Assembly: GCA_032622095.1 (NCBI GenBank)
Contig: CP136068.1
Coordinates: 127,973,989 to 128,037,988 of the forward strand
Reading direction: 5' to 3'
Source: Siphonodentalium dalli
Taxonomy: Eukaryota; Mollusca; Scaphopoda; Gadilida; Siphonodentaliidae
DNA length: 64,000 nt
The position numbers and the translations under genes were made by a program. Positions 1-11,650 of this stretch are shown piece after piece; positions within the stretch are counted from its first letter, which is position 1; every line of letters starts with the position of its first letter. Below the pieces are notes generated by a model. It saw nothing but the letters and a program-made list of their open reading frames with translations, made no database searches and was not told the DNA's origin.

Positions 1-130
1 GTTTCCCGTTGACCTATACGTCAACGCTCAATGCATTTTTGATGAACGATTAATGAGATGAAGCTGTTAAGACAGATTGAAATATCCCAAGACTGCGATA
101 TTAAGCGCAATATTCAGGCCTAATTACCAG

Positions 131-400
131 AGAGAAGAACACGCGATGGCCACACAATGGTCGTAGATCTGTAACGGACAAACTGATTCTATGTACTGAG
201 CGTGCACCCGTCAAAGTGTCATGTCATGACCGCGATGTCTTGACGAAGCGATTATGGTCTTTTGTCAACGTTCCGTGTGCGAAACTGGTAAATGGACGAT
301 CGTGCGTATTAATTGAATATGTTCTGACGTTTCATCGTGTCCGGATCCGCAAAATTAGGTCGTGTGGTTGGTGAATACACCGTTAACCTCTTCGCTGCTA
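131..400 (+). repeat. Dispersed direct repeat, copy 1
   Basis: This stretch is repeated at about 2462-2735 in the same orientation, with shared blocks such as gaacacgcgatgg, gtcaaagtgtcatgtcatga, gtcttttgtcaacgttccgtg and cgtgtggttggt. A shorter third copy covers only the distal part (1463-1560). The overlapping reading frame at 337-573 is not conserved between copies and is probably not a gene. Family unknown. Confidence 0.7.
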
Positions 401-880
401 ATGACGTTATGAGTGCTGGGTCGATGACGTTATGGCCTTTTTCCAGTGGAAATTATAACGGGAATATCACGAAAACACTAATGCGGGGGTCAAGAGAGCT
501 TAGTCTTCGCGAAAACAAACAAATATTTAATGCAGTACAGACATATATTATGAGAACAAAAAGATTTCCATGATCTGTATGGGTAACAAATTGCTTTGGA
601 TTCCGGCCGCGTTATGCGGCAGCACGATGTTCTCCATTATATATGTAGTACTAAATGTCTTCCGATAACGATTATTTTGTAAGTTACTTTACTTGTCACT
701 ATTTTGTATATACGTGAAATGATTCTACGTGAAGAATGCAGCGATATTCACAGTAAACCCCATTGAAATAGGAATTGGCCATTGCGATTGACCCCCTCCC
801 ATGGAGCATGACGCATGCATATTACTACGAGCATAATTTTCATCACGCAGCAACTAAATTATTGAAAACTCTGTCCCCTC
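401..880. other. Gene-free stretch, nothing recognised
   Basis: AT-rich sequence with no domain, RNA gene or clear repeat. The open frame that continues into the CT tract downstream is produced by the microsatellite. Confidence 0.5.
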
Positions 881-948
881 TACTTTCTCACTCTCCCTCT
901 CATTCTCTCTCTCTCTCTCTTATCTCTCTCTCTCTCTCTCTCTGCCTC
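881..948. repeat. (CT)n microsatellite
   Basis: An imperfect pyrimidine tract with an almost pure CT core at about 904-943, read directly. It creates a Ser/Leu-rich open frame that should not be taken as coding. Confidence 0.95.
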
Positions 949-1462
949 CTGCTATCCCTAACACTATCTTCCCGCTGTGTCCATCCCAACTTAAACTTAG
1001 TTACTTCTCCTTTAAAAAATATTATTTCTATTATTTCCCGTCTGATCGATACCCCCCCTCACTTATTGGGGAAGGGGCATGTCGCCAAAGAGGAGAAGAC
1101 TTCATATAAGCCCTCGGGCTTGTTGTCTGATCCTCATTTCCATACATTATCTCTTATATGTTGTATATTTATGTCATTTGTGTATTATGTGTATTATGTT
1201 TGGATTTGGAAATAAAAATATGTTTACACTAAAACCATAAAGCTGACTCAGTTTGAAAGACTATTATAATTCAGAGTCGTGGAAAATCATACACTGTTTG
1301 AAATTTCGAGATACAGCTGTTTCGATGCACCAATCACTGAGTTCCAGTTTTGAGTAATATTCGACTGCTAGTGTGCTGAAGTATAGGTCCGTACTCAGTA
1401 GTACGGACGTATATCACACAACGTGACATTTTACGTCCGTACTCAGTACTGCCGTATAGCAG
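949..1462. other. Gene-free stretch with two short palindromes
   Basis: No gene is visible. At 1387-1408 the arms gtccgtact / agtacggac enclose a 4-nt loop. A near copy of the same motif follows at about 1431-1457. Confidence 0.5.
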
Positions 1463-1560
1463 CCAAGAGCTTAATTGAATATGTTCTGACGTTTTACCGC
1501 GTCCGTGTCCGCATAATTAAGTCGTGTTGTTGGTGAGCAAACCGTTAATATTGATTACTT
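1463..1560 (+). repeat. Dispersed direct repeat, copy 3 (partial)
   Basis: It shares ttgaatatgttctgacgtt, the gtgtccg block, aattaagtcgtgttgttggtg and accgttaa with 309-385, and less closely with 2647-2725. Only the distal third of the longer repeat is present. Confidence 0.65.
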
Positions 1561-2200
1561 CGCCAAGTCATCATGAGCCGATTAGGGTTTACAAAGCCAC
1601 ATTGTAGTTTGGACTCAAATCGCTTCGACGGCCACCATATTTGATACAACGTCGCAAAGTGTATATGAACATTAAACACAATTGCTAGTTGGTCTTGATG
1701 GGGAGGTCGGTACTGTACTCAAAACGAGCACAACATATCACATGGTTTATATCAATATCAGACATTGCCGGGACAAGGATGCCCAAGTATGTCGATTCCT
1801 GTTCGGGAAAATGTTTTTTTTTGGAGATAATTCGACCAATTTGTAGTTGCACTTTATAGACCAATAACATTAATGCCCCTTTTACACGTCAACCTGTTCT
1901 CCTAAAAATAAATTAATATTGAACGTAATTCAAAAACACAAATAAACCAACATCGGCATTATTTGAATTTGAATTACGCTCTGTAGAACCTAAATATACT
2001 TAACAGTTGTACGCTCTTTATGATGTGGATTCACTGCAACATGTATACAGTCTGTTCTACAAACCAACTCACGACTAACCAGATGAATACGTTTTTTTAT
2101 TTTGTTTCAATGTGACCCGCGCCATAAAACGGATTAACGGATATAAATCCACTATCGGCTTATTACAGAACCAACTATTCCAATATGAGCCTATGTGAAT
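1561..2200. other. Gene-free stretch, nothing recognised
   Basis: AT-rich sequence on both strands. A 61-codon minus-strand frame (1685-1870) has no recognisable domain and is treated as chance. Confidence 0.5.
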
Positions 2201-2204
2201 ATTA

Positions 2205-2400
2205 TGGGTCGATTATGAACCTATTTTCACGAGGATGTGTAGCAGTATAAGCTTACTTCAGAATCAAATAAGTCCAAATGTACCTATTTGAATAGGTAGG
2301 TCCATTGTGTACCTATTTGAATAGTTAGGCCCAATATGTGAACCTATTTGCACGAGGATATTTCGGCCTAATATGAAGTTTTACATGCAATCTGCTTCAT
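2205..2400 (+). repeat. Short repeats around cctatttgaatagg, with an inverted copy at 42.3 kb
   Basis: Motifs such as acctatttgaataggtagg, cccaatatgtgaacctattt and tgcacgaggatat recur two to three times in about 200 bp. The block 2331-2365 matches the reverse complement of about 42340-42375, so this is one copy of a dispersed family. Several units are self-complementary (cctattTgAatagg). Confidence 0.65.
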
Positions 2401-2461
2401 TATTCTACCCTGTAGGCCAAATAATACGACAAATGTCATTGGCGAGTCATCGATGGGGCAC

Positions 2462-2735
2462 AAGGGACAAGAGAAGAGAGTAGAACACGCGATGGTCATT
2501 CAAATACAGGACGAACTGATGCTCTGAATAGAGCGTGGACCCATCAAAGTGTCATGTCATGAGTCGTGGCGTGATGGCTTGACGTGCGATTATCGTCTTT
2601 TGTCAGCGTTCCGTGCAACAAAATGGTAAACGAAGATTCGCGTGTAACAATTGAATATATTCGGATCTATACATGCGTCGGTCTGGGTAAAATTAGGCCG
2701 TGTGGTTGGTAATTCAATCGTTAAGTTGATTAGCG
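2462..2735 (+). repeat. Dispersed direct repeat, copy 2
   Basis: It aligns with 131-400 in the same orientation, with many substitutions and small gaps, which implies an old duplication or an old transposon family. No coding capacity is conserved between copies. Confidence 0.7.
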
Positions 2736-3393
2736 TATTCATGGTATCAAGCCATCATGAGCCGACCAGGACACAGCGGACATACCCACACCCATAATTT
2801 TCACTATCAGCTATTGTCTTTCGTGCAAACAGTATTGTATTCTCAATTATAGGCACATGAAGTCAAATACAAAGTACATATTATATTAAATAAAGACTTA
2901 TCTTGGGCCATTTCCTTGCATTGTAACTTACAATAAGAATTGGTCTCGAATGATTATTTATATGTTCCTCGATACTATTGTCATTAGAAAGAGTATTTAT
3001 TACATTATCCTACCCTTATTCCAGTCAATAAACATGTTCTATAAATTGTAATATTAAACGTTCGTTTAATAACAGGAAATAGTGCCAGTTGCCCTTTGAC
3101 TTCCGGTTTGTCGTCTGTTTACATTACGTATGCTACGTCTCAAAATACTATGGCTTCCAATATTTTTTCAACAATCTTTAATGAATGAAGAGTTTGAAAA
3201 GTTATTTCATTAAATTTACGTCATTAAATACGTCAAGGTGTCTTAATTTATCTGGAACTATTTCTTTACGCGGACAAACAACATAGTTACGTGAAACGTC
3301 ATCGCATGTCTTTTTGAAGTCGACATTAGTTTCACGTCCCATTTGTTGATTTAAGTATGTTTTATGTAGGTTTTGGATCATGTAATAAATATA
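2736..3393. other. Gene-free stretch, nothing recognised
   Basis: AT-rich, with no supported feature on either strand. Confidence 0.5.
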
Positions 3394-3538
3394 ATCTACA
3401 ACTCGGCCCCAGTTTATAGCGGAATTTACAAAATTTGTCCAGTAAATTAAGTCTAAACCTCGTCAAAGGCTCGGTCCAGATCTAATTTACTGGACTCGTT
3501 TTGTAAATTCCGCTATAAACTGGGGACTCGTTGTAGAT
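3394..3538. mobile_element. Foldback (hairpin) MITE-like element
   Basis: The left arm (3394-about 3450, starting atctacaac) and right arm (about 3482-3538, ending gttgtagat) are inverted copies sharing ccagtttatagcgga and ccagtaaatta. The loop is about 30 nt. A diverged relative lies at about 41627-41757. A non-autonomous DNA transposon is the likely explanation; no transposase is nearby. Confidence 0.75.
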
Positions 3539-3889
3539 CCTCTATATATACCCGTAATCAGACTGGTTGCGTGTTGTCTGAGTGAATCCGTCGACAATGG
3601 CCCTGTTGTGATCTCTTTTCAAGCATCTGGTTCGTATTTCGGTGGATACCCATGCACCGTATTGTAATATCTGTTCATACGATGCAATTCATATCTATGC
3701 GTATACACATAGTTATAACTATTACGTATACTTCAGCCCAGAACCCTGCATGGTCCATATTGGTTGGTCGTACATCCGTATATCAACTGAGAGGAGCTGA
3801 TGATTATGAGAGCTGAATGGGAACACTCTCTGCCTGGAAACCAAACCCACACTTAAATAAATCATTGACTTTCTATACAGTATACATGC

Positions 3890-4437
3890 TGGTCGTAGTT
3901 CGTCTGGGATTGGTTGACGGTATTAGAGCTGACTGTGAATGCGGTTAGCATTGTCTTGTTTTGGTGAGACGGGTTGATGGTTACGAGAACTGACAATGAA
4001 TACGGTCTGATCTCCTAGCGGACATAACCACAGTTTTTGGTCGTGTTTTTGCACGTGGTGAGGGAGGCTTGTGGTTATGAGAACTGACAATGTCTCATCT
4101 CTTAGCGGACATAACCACAGTTAGTTTGGTCGTATCTTGTGGTTAGGGAGGCTGGTGTTTATGAGAACTGACTCTGAATACGGTTCGATTGGTTGTGTTT
4201 CGTACGAGAGATAGTTATGCGAGCTGAATGTGCAAATAGATTATTGGCGCAAAGTAAGAATATGGTTAGCCTTGTCGTGTTTCATCTGACAGGGTTTACG
4301 GTTATGAGAGCTGACTATCAATAGTTAGCGTTGTTGTATATTGTCATAGGTTGTGGGAACTGATACTGAATACGACGCGATTTAATAGCGGACATACCCA
4401 CAGTTAGTATTTCGTCACAACGGTCATCATTGTGAAG
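3890..4437 (+). repeat. Degenerate tandem repeats leading into the 56-bp satellite
   Basis: Loosely spaced units carry ggttatgagaactga and gaatacggt together with gcggacataaccacag. They resemble the 56-bp satellite downstream but are longer and much more diverged, as expected for an older array edge. Confidence 0.7.
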
Positions 4438-5470
4438 TTTCGCCTGAGAGATGGTTATGGGAACGAACTATAAATACGGTTAACGCTGTCGTGTTTCGAC
4501 TGAGAGATGGTTATGGGAACCGACTATAAATATGGTTAACGTTGTCGTGTTTCGCCTGAGAGATAGTTACGAGAACCGACTATAGATACGGTTAACGTTG
4601 TCGTGTTTCGTCTGAGAGATTGTTATGAGAACCGACGATAGATACGGTTAACGCTGTAATGTTTCGCCTGAGATATGGTTATGAGAACCGACTATAAATA
4701 CGGTTAACGCTGTCGTGTTTCGCCTGAGATATGGTTATGAGAACCGACTATAAATACGGTTAACGCTGTAATGTTTCGCCTGAGAGATGGTTATGATAAC
4801 CGACTATAAATACGGTTAACGTTGTCGTGTTTCGCCTGAGAGATGGTTATGAGAACCGACTATAAATACGGTTAACGTTGCCGTGTTTCGCCTGAGAGAT
4901 GGTTATGAGAACCGGCTATAAATACGGTTAGCGTTGTCGTGTTTCGCCTGAGAGATGGTTATGAGAACCGACTATAAATACGGTTAACGTTGTCGTGTTT
5001 CGCCTGAGATATGGTTATGAGAACCGACTATAAAGACGGTTAACGCTATAATGTTTCGCCTGAGATATGGTTATGAGAACCGACTATAAATACGGTTAAC
5101 GTTGTCGTGTTTCGCCTGAGATATGGTTTTGAGAACCGACTATAAATACGGTTAACGTTGTCGTGTTTCGCCTGAGATATGGTTATGAGAACCGACTATA
5201 AAGACGGTTAACGCTGTAATGTTTCGCCTGAGATATGGTTATGAGAACCGACTATAAATACGGTTAACGTTGTCGTGTTTCGCCTGAGAGATGGTTATGA
5301 GAACCGACTATAAATACGGTTAACGTTGTTGTGTTTCGTCTGAGAGATGGTTATGAGAACCGACAATAAATACGGTTAACGTTGTCGTGTTTCGCCTGTG
5401 AGATTGTTATGAGAACCGACTATAAAGACGGTTAACGTTGTCGTGTTTCGCCTGAGAGATGGTTATGAGA
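4438..5470 (+). repeat. 56-bp minisatellite, about 18 copies
   Basis: The unit contains cgcctgagagatggttatga, gaaccgactataaatacgg and ttaacgttgtcgtgttt. Copies are highly similar. One variant class has agatatgg together with gctgtaatg in place of agagatgg and gttgtcgtg, and the two classes are interspersed. No coding role is seen. Confidence 0.95.
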
Positions 5471-6330
5471 GCTGGTTGTGAACACTATGTATCGATTGGG
5501 CCGATATGATCTCCAGCGAATTGATTCACTTCATGTGGCTGCCATTGATTTGTCTTATTTTCCCCATCGATTCACTGTTTATTTGTGCGTATTCGTCATT
5601 CGCAATCACGGCACGCGACCTGCCGGTAATTAATCCCGTAGTGTGTCCCTATGTACTGCCATGACTAGGTTCTGTGTTTCTATAGCCTATGTGCACTCAA
5701 GGTAATGGTAGAATATTTTAAGATGGGACAATTGAAGTATCGGGCCAATAATTGTGTTATGGTCTATACCAGATAAGGCACAGGCGATGTCAGACCTGAG
5801 CACTTAAAACTGGGTGCACAGAGACCACCCCGGACCCCATGACAAGCAGGGGAATACTAGCATGAAGGGTCGACTGGTAACCGATAGCGAACCCTCGGCC
5901 ATCTACAACTCAACAAACTAATACAGGATAAAATGGCTGATCATTCTGTCGTCATACATATAATGTTTCACATGATATGTGTATATTTACACACTAAGTG
6001 TTGTCATCACTAAATCCAGCATTCTGATTGGTCGGCGCCCACGTGGCTAGCTGCAGTTATTTATCGGTGAATGCGCAACGCCTCATGACACCAAGCTAAT
6101 AACACCATCGATACGTCATTAGGTTTGGAAAGACGAACGCGTAATGCTTTGGGCGCATTTTGACTCGCGCAGGATTGACTTAATACATCATCGGGTTTCA
6201 ACATGAAGAGAAATTGTTCCTATTAACTTTTGCCAAGGGTGCTATTGGGTATTTTGGGCTGATCTTGTCACGATACACTTTTCGATTTAAATATATTTAC
6301 AAACGTGGCTTTTTCGCTAAATGTATATAA
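5471..6330. other. Gene-free stretch, nothing recognised
   Basis: Mixed-composition sequence with no domain, RNA gene or clear repeat on either strand. Confidence 0.5.
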
Positions 6331-6495
6331 ATATAAGGATTAAATGTCATGTGGACTATTTTTATGGAGATGTAACGGTGAGGTAAGTGGACATAACTTG
6401 TATGTAAAACCCTTCGGGTTTTACACAAGTTATGTCCACTTACCTCACCGTTACATCTCCATAAAAACAGTCCACATGACAGTTAATCCTTATAT
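6331..6495. mobile_element. 165-bp near-perfect palindrome with a ttcg apex
   Basis: The arms are almost completely complementary from atataaggatt at the left edge to aatccttatat at the right edge. They meet at aaaacccttcgggtttt, so the transcript apex would be C(UUCG)G, an unusually stable tetraloop. A 63-codon frame over the hairpin reflects the symmetry and is not a gene. It is probably a foldback MITE or a recent inverted duplication. Confidence 0.85.
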
Positions 6496-7750
6496 AACAC
6501 AGGTGCATACGTATCGTGACGGGATCGGAAAGTAACCGCAAGACATAGTAAAGAATGGGGACGTTGTATGGCTCTGGTGCCCTATTTGTACAGGTACTGG
6601 TTTCCTCGTCCATCAGGACAAAATTTGTGAGGCATGATCCAGGAGCGGTTTACAGCAATTTGGAAAAGAGATTTGGAACATACATACCAAAGTAAAGTTA
6701 ATGAGCCAAAAATATATAATTTAGAACAATTAAAAAAGGTTGCCATATTTTCGGAAAGGTCGAAATTTATTTTGAGATGGGACAATTCAAGTAACCAGGG
6801 ACAATAATTGAAATAAATTGGCTCCTATCTGATTTTTATGTCATTCCCGATAATAATAAGTTAAATGTTGGTGTGCCCACCTGTTTTCTTCACTGTGCGC
6901 ACACGTTTATCCATGGCAGCTTCAAACAAGAACTGTACAAACAGTGTATATGCATTATACATATTCTATTTACATACATTTATACTTAATACATAACATT
7001 GCACTGCATACATGTAACTAAATGAATGTCATCACATTCTATTATTGTATAGTGTGGCAGCCCAATTGGATGTAGATGACGCACATTAACATAATATTGT
7101 TTAAACCGATTCAATCACAAATGCTCTGAGGCGAATCGCGGAAGAAAAGAGGACAATGCAATTTCCATGATCCGATTTAACACCGAATAATTAAGACATT
7201 GCTGAGCCATTTTTCTGCTTATCAGGAAAAAAAATATTAAAATATACATGCCACCATTCGTATATATCACACAGTCATCGCGGCAATTAACAAACTAATC
7301 CATTAGTAGTACATCTAAAACGATCACATTATGTTCCAGTTCTCGGGGAGGACACACCTTAACGTTATACCATATATATAGAAGCACACTCTTAAAATTT
7401 AAGTGTTACAACGCTACACATACCAAGCGTTAGACCGGATTTACACGTATAATTGTTGATTTAACACTTCGTGCGTTATGGTACTGACCCTTCGCGAGTT
7501 GTACCAACACTTCACTTCACGGCTTTAGCCGTTTTAACATTACCATCGAGTTCGAAACCTTCCTAGTAGGCAAGTTGCAAAATGCAAATACCCATTCAAA
7601 CTGCTGAGCTGTGAATTATGCTAAAACGTCACCAATGACAAGGTTCGATTTAACAGTCGGCGACTTGCAGTTCGCGTCCAATAGATAGTTTCACGCGGAT
7701 ATCAGCAACTGAGTGGCATAAAACGGTTAGTGTACATTGTATGCCAAGAC
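6496..7750. other. Gene-free stretch, nothing recognised
   Basis: AT-rich sequence with short chance frames only. No repeat family could be assigned by eye. Confidence 0.5.
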
Positions 7751-8275
7751 ATATGAGATATAAATGGCAAAGGCCGGCATATGGGATTCGGTCGAAATTC
7801 GCGTGATCTTTATTGGTCAATTTGTTTGACGAAAAAGGCCTGTTTTATATGTTTAGAGGAGAACATCGGATATGTATTTCGGGGCGTATATAACCTGCTA
7901 TGATATGTTTGGAATGGACAAATCCAAACAATTCGTACTTCAATATACATTTTTATTATGCGACAAATGCCCAAGAATCGCCCCGCACATTAAAATGTGT
8001 CGAAACACATTATTAGGTCGGATTAATTGCTAAAGCTTGGTTGCTCAAATTGAATTCAGTATTTAAGAACCATGCTAGTTATATTTCCACACATAAGCAT
8101 TATATTGTATAACTGACAATTTGAGCACAAATGCTACACGTTTGAGACTGGTCAATACGGAAGGCAAGACAAATCCTCTCTCGATATCAAAGCAAACAAA
8201 ATACTGTGACGTTCACCACAATGAATGTGTGTGTCCCGGTATTGACGTTAGCGGATTGAACGGGAACTGTCTCTC
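7751..8275 (+). repeat. Dispersed repeat, copy 1 (partner at 13.67-14.71 kb)
   Basis: Shared landmarks with the later copy, in the same order, are a gtcgaaattcg / gtcgatattcg block, gaaaaaggcctg, a cgtatataacctg-type block, cctctctcgatatcaaa and ttgacgttagc followed by ttgaacggga. Identity is roughly 70% by eye, with gaps. Identity of the family is unknown; related blocks may continue to about 9060 (compare 15700-15820). Confidence 0.65.
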
Positions 8276-9232
8276 TTGGACGTGACACATCTTATGATCT
8301 CGCCTGTGCAATCGGATTCCAAGTTTCGTGGGAGTAGTTACCACGAAATTGATTCTCGACTTCCTAAAACAAGAAGTTTCTACATAGGAGGCGTTGCTCC
8401 CGACGACAACCAGAAGGTTATTCGTGACTATCTCATTGAACGTCACATAAGCCGGGATAACATAAATATAATTGGTTCTAATGTTTATTATTGACAACTC
8501 TCGAATGACGACATTCCACACTTCGAACCCATTGTTATGCCGGCACTGTTATTACAGTGTCAGTTATTAATGTTATCAACAAATAACTTAATCATAAGCT
8601 GTCAATCCACATAATACTGTAAATCCATTGGTTGTCACACATTTAGCTATTACAGTTAGTTCTCGATAACCTAAATTTCTGAATTACTTCTGCTATTGAA
8701 ATGACACCACTCATGGCAGCATCGTGTCATGTGACCGCGCCAATATACCGCGTGCCTAAAATGTACATGAAAACTATTATTCGACAATTTCTGCGATATA
8801 AACGGGGATTCCGATGTTGCATCAAAACTCCTTCAGGCAATATTGCTCTGCCATTATATTTACTGCTAACTACACACTAGTACTCGTGTGCATAAGTAAC
8901 TAGAAAAATTAACAAGACTCGATCCAGCAATCCAGCTAACATTTTCAAAGAAATGAAGTGGCATAAACTAACAACTCGTCTCACCGTTTACAGGTGAAAT
9001 ATTTCTGGAACACCTGCCGTCACAGTGGAGTGATCAGTTGATCACTGTACGCACGCTGTTCGCTAGTCAATAAAAAACGACGAAGTCACAACATTTGGTC
9101 ACTCGATATTTGGATGTTTGATTGACAGAATTTCAAATTTGGTGCATATATTTCGTCTCAAAGGTTTATGCTCCTTTTATACTTAGACCTTCTACTTATG
9201 ATGGTTCTCTTGTGCAATGACGGATTAAATTA
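8276..9232. other. Gene-free stretch, nothing firm
   Basis: Two overlapping short frames on opposite strands (8213-8521 minus, 8276-8494 plus) show no recognisable domain. The segment near 8960-9060 loosely resembles 15700-15820. Confidence 0.4.
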
Positions 9233-9380
9233 TTAGAAATAACTCTTTTCGATTAAGGTTATGAGTTATAACCAAAAACTTTGAAGATAAATTTTCTATA
9301 ACTGCGCTACGCGCGCTATATAATTAATCTTGAAACTTTTCGGTAACTGCATAACCTTAATCGAAACAGGAGTTATTTCA
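9233..9380. mobile_element. Foldback (hairpin) element
   Basis: The left arm (gaaataactc...cgattaaggttatg) and right arm (cataaccttaatcg...gagttatttc) are inverted copies. The centre, between about 9284 and 9340, is less well paired and contains ctacgcgcg. It is a MITE-like foldback without coding capacity. Confidence 0.75.
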
Positions 9381-10139
9381 TAAATATCTCCAATGGTAAT
9401 TTGCCATTCAAATGTGTAATTTGTGTTTTCATATCTATATTTCATTGTTCTGACCTTGAACGCACATTTGTAATTTGACGGGAAATTGTTTCATTGTTTG
9501 GTGATAAGATGACTGGCACTGTATTAGTAATGATTATCTCTGCATTAGTGTTAACAATAATGGCAAACAGAACAATTGATGATGGTTTTATAATTTAAAT
9601 ATGATATTTAGCATCTTATATACCAACTGCCGAGACCATTAAGAACACGTAGACTGCGACTCATAGAAAACTATTGCAAAGTACATGTAATCGGAAAGTA
9701 GACATCCATGTGAGCTTAAGATCATAGTATGTACTTATTTAAGTGAATAAAACTGCAAAGTTGATTGCCGCAGTTCAATGCAATACCAATCCGCACCTAT
9801 CGGGATCAAAATCATGTCCGCTGCACTTTACCAAGTACATGTATCTCGACCAAGAATACTTCAATTTGCGTGTTCAAGAAGAAAGTATGATTTGCTTTAC
9901 ATACGTACATGTATGAACTATGACTGGATTGTCTGTGCGAAACCACGTTGTATATACAGGTGGTGTAAATTGAATGTTCTTATCTCCGGACATTAATCAC
10001 CTCCCAGACTTTGTCAATGATTTAAAATCAATGCATTTGTGTAACAAGTCTCTTGGGTATTGTAGGAGCGTGTCTATACTGTCTGCAACTAAATAACTTA
10101 CTGTTGCTGCGATCAGCTCTCACGCCGCCTGTACTTAGA
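9381..10139. other. Gene-free stretch, nothing recognised
   Basis: AT-rich; the 72-codon plus-strand frame at 9778-9996 has no recognisable domain. Confidence 0.45.
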
Positions 10140-10472
10140 ATACAGGGGCCTCGTTGGCTCAATCGGTTAGGGGTACCACTCCAAGCCGTTTCGCCCTCCA
10201 GCGATGGCGATAAGGGTTCAAATCCACACGTTTCCATCGTAGACTTTGTAACTCGAAATCGTTATTTGGTGGAGTTGCCAGTCACCGATGACCGGTGGTT
10301 TGCCGCACATGGTCGACGAGTTTACCAGCCATTGAAATCACTTGTAGATTAGCCGTAAGCGTGTGCGTATTTCCTCCACAACTAAAACTGGCAATGTCGT
10401 GATATGGCCTTAGTTGCTGAAACCCACATTAAACCCCAATCAAGCAATCAATAAATCAATACTTAGGATTGA
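10140..10472 (+). mobile_element. tRNA-derived SINE
   Basis: The head carries an RNA polymerase III A-box-like block (tggctcaatcggttagggg, about 10151) and a B box (gggttcaaatcc, about 10213) at tRNA-like spacing. The body is about 170 bp and unrelated to tRNA. The 3' end reads gtcgtgatatggcc, ttgctgaaaccc, ttaaacccc and then aatcaa/aataaatcaat simple repeats. That tail resembles the conserved 3' domain of molluscan SINEs, thought to be shared with a partner LINE. It is not a working tRNA: the anticodon arm is not well formed and the sequence continues far past the acceptor end. Confidence 0.8.
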
Positions 10473-11200
10473 GAAAGATCAATACTGACTGGTTAGGGTT
10501 TACCCTTGTTTCATCAGTTAAGCCATATGACAATAGCAACTTCCCCGGGTAAATGACACGCGTATATAATCCCAAACGACGTCTCTGCGTTATCTGCGTT
10601 TTATTATTCCGGTATAGGGCACGTCGATTATTGGCATAGATAAAACAGATTTACAAACGCCGACTTGGTTTGATCAGAAGTTTATTTGGTGTAAAGTTTA
10701 TTTCACACTATTCAATATGAGCGATCAAACTTTTTTCTACTATATCCATTCTGAAATATTATTTACATAAAACAAAATTTAACCCTGACGGACTCTCTGA
10801 AATCACTCATTCGAGAATTTGAATTACGATATCAGACTTATCGATATACTGCACTGAACTCAGACAATCTTAACCTTTTTCAACTCGATGTGATTGGGGA
10901 GACCTATTGAATTCCATACAGCAAACAGCACGACACTCACATCACTAAACTTAGCAGGGAACATAATAAATTATCCTGAATAGTAAATAGTCTGAATTTG
11001 CAATATGAGATTCGGCAAGCCAGTCCATGAACAAATAAACATTTGAGAGGGAACATAACATGTAAAAATATATATACACACATGTACGCATAAAGTGTTA
11101 CTAATATACCAATGTGTGTGCCATGTGTACGAATATCGACCTCCCATCATTCCTGCCAAAATATCTATTCAATCGTTGTCAGATATTGTTCTGTATATAA
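10473..11200. other. Gene-free stretch, nothing recognised
   Basis: AT-rich; the minus-strand frame at 10971-11159 has no recognisable domain. Confidence 0.5.
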
Positions 11201-11202
11201 AT

Positions 11203-11265
11203 GTATTTTGATTGATTGACTGAGGGTTTAAAGGCCGTTTTAGCCGCTATGTCATATCGCGACCA
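11203..11265 (-). mobile_element. SINE 3' tail, inverted fragment
   Basis: Read on the minus strand this gives gatatgacatagcgg, ctaaaacgg, ctttaaaccctcag and tcaatcaatcaaa, the same tail architecture as the SINE at 10.14 kb. Only the tail is recognised, so it is a 5'-truncated or diverged copy. Confidence 0.6.
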
Positions 11266-11650
11266 AGAACAGAAGCAGGGATAAAAAAGATCGTGGCGAA
11301 GCAACTGTGTTGAAAAAGCAGACAGTGGATTCGATTAAAACAACTACATTATACATGTTTTTGAATGTGGTACACATATGACGACCTTTTCCTAGATTCA
11401 TTCAGATTAGCAAAAAACCGCGCAAACGACAATTATAATTATAAAACACAATAGTACTTTTTCTTAACAGCATAAGTATGCCCAAATAGCATCATGGCAA
11501 TTCAATTTTATGCACAAATAAAAACACCCAAGAGGAATTTTTCCACTTTGAGTCAGTAATATAAATTCAAGAACTGGATACTGTGCAATCATACTATAAA
11601 ACGTATACAATTAGTACAATAATAGATAACAAATAGCAAATAAATAAATG
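11266..11650. other. Gene-free stretch, nothing recognised
   Basis: AT-rich sequence. It may be the decayed downstream part of the minus-strand LINE that ends near 11.65 kb, but no reverse-transcriptase motif is visible. Confidence 0.4.

Noticed and set aside
775-1215. 146-codon Ser/Leu-rich protein
   Set aside because: Openness comes from the CT microsatellite; no start context, domain or splice sites support it.
4438-5470. CRISPR-like array (also 44205-44762 and 53222-53955)
   Set aside because: The units repeat end to end without unique spacers, and the genome is eukaryotic; these are minisatellites.
6344-6535. 63-codon protein
   Set aside because: The frame lies across a near-perfect palindrome and merely reads the two arms.
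10140-10235. Functional tRNA gene
   Set aside because: A and B boxes are present but the cloverleaf is imperfect and the sequence continues into a SINE body and SINE tail.
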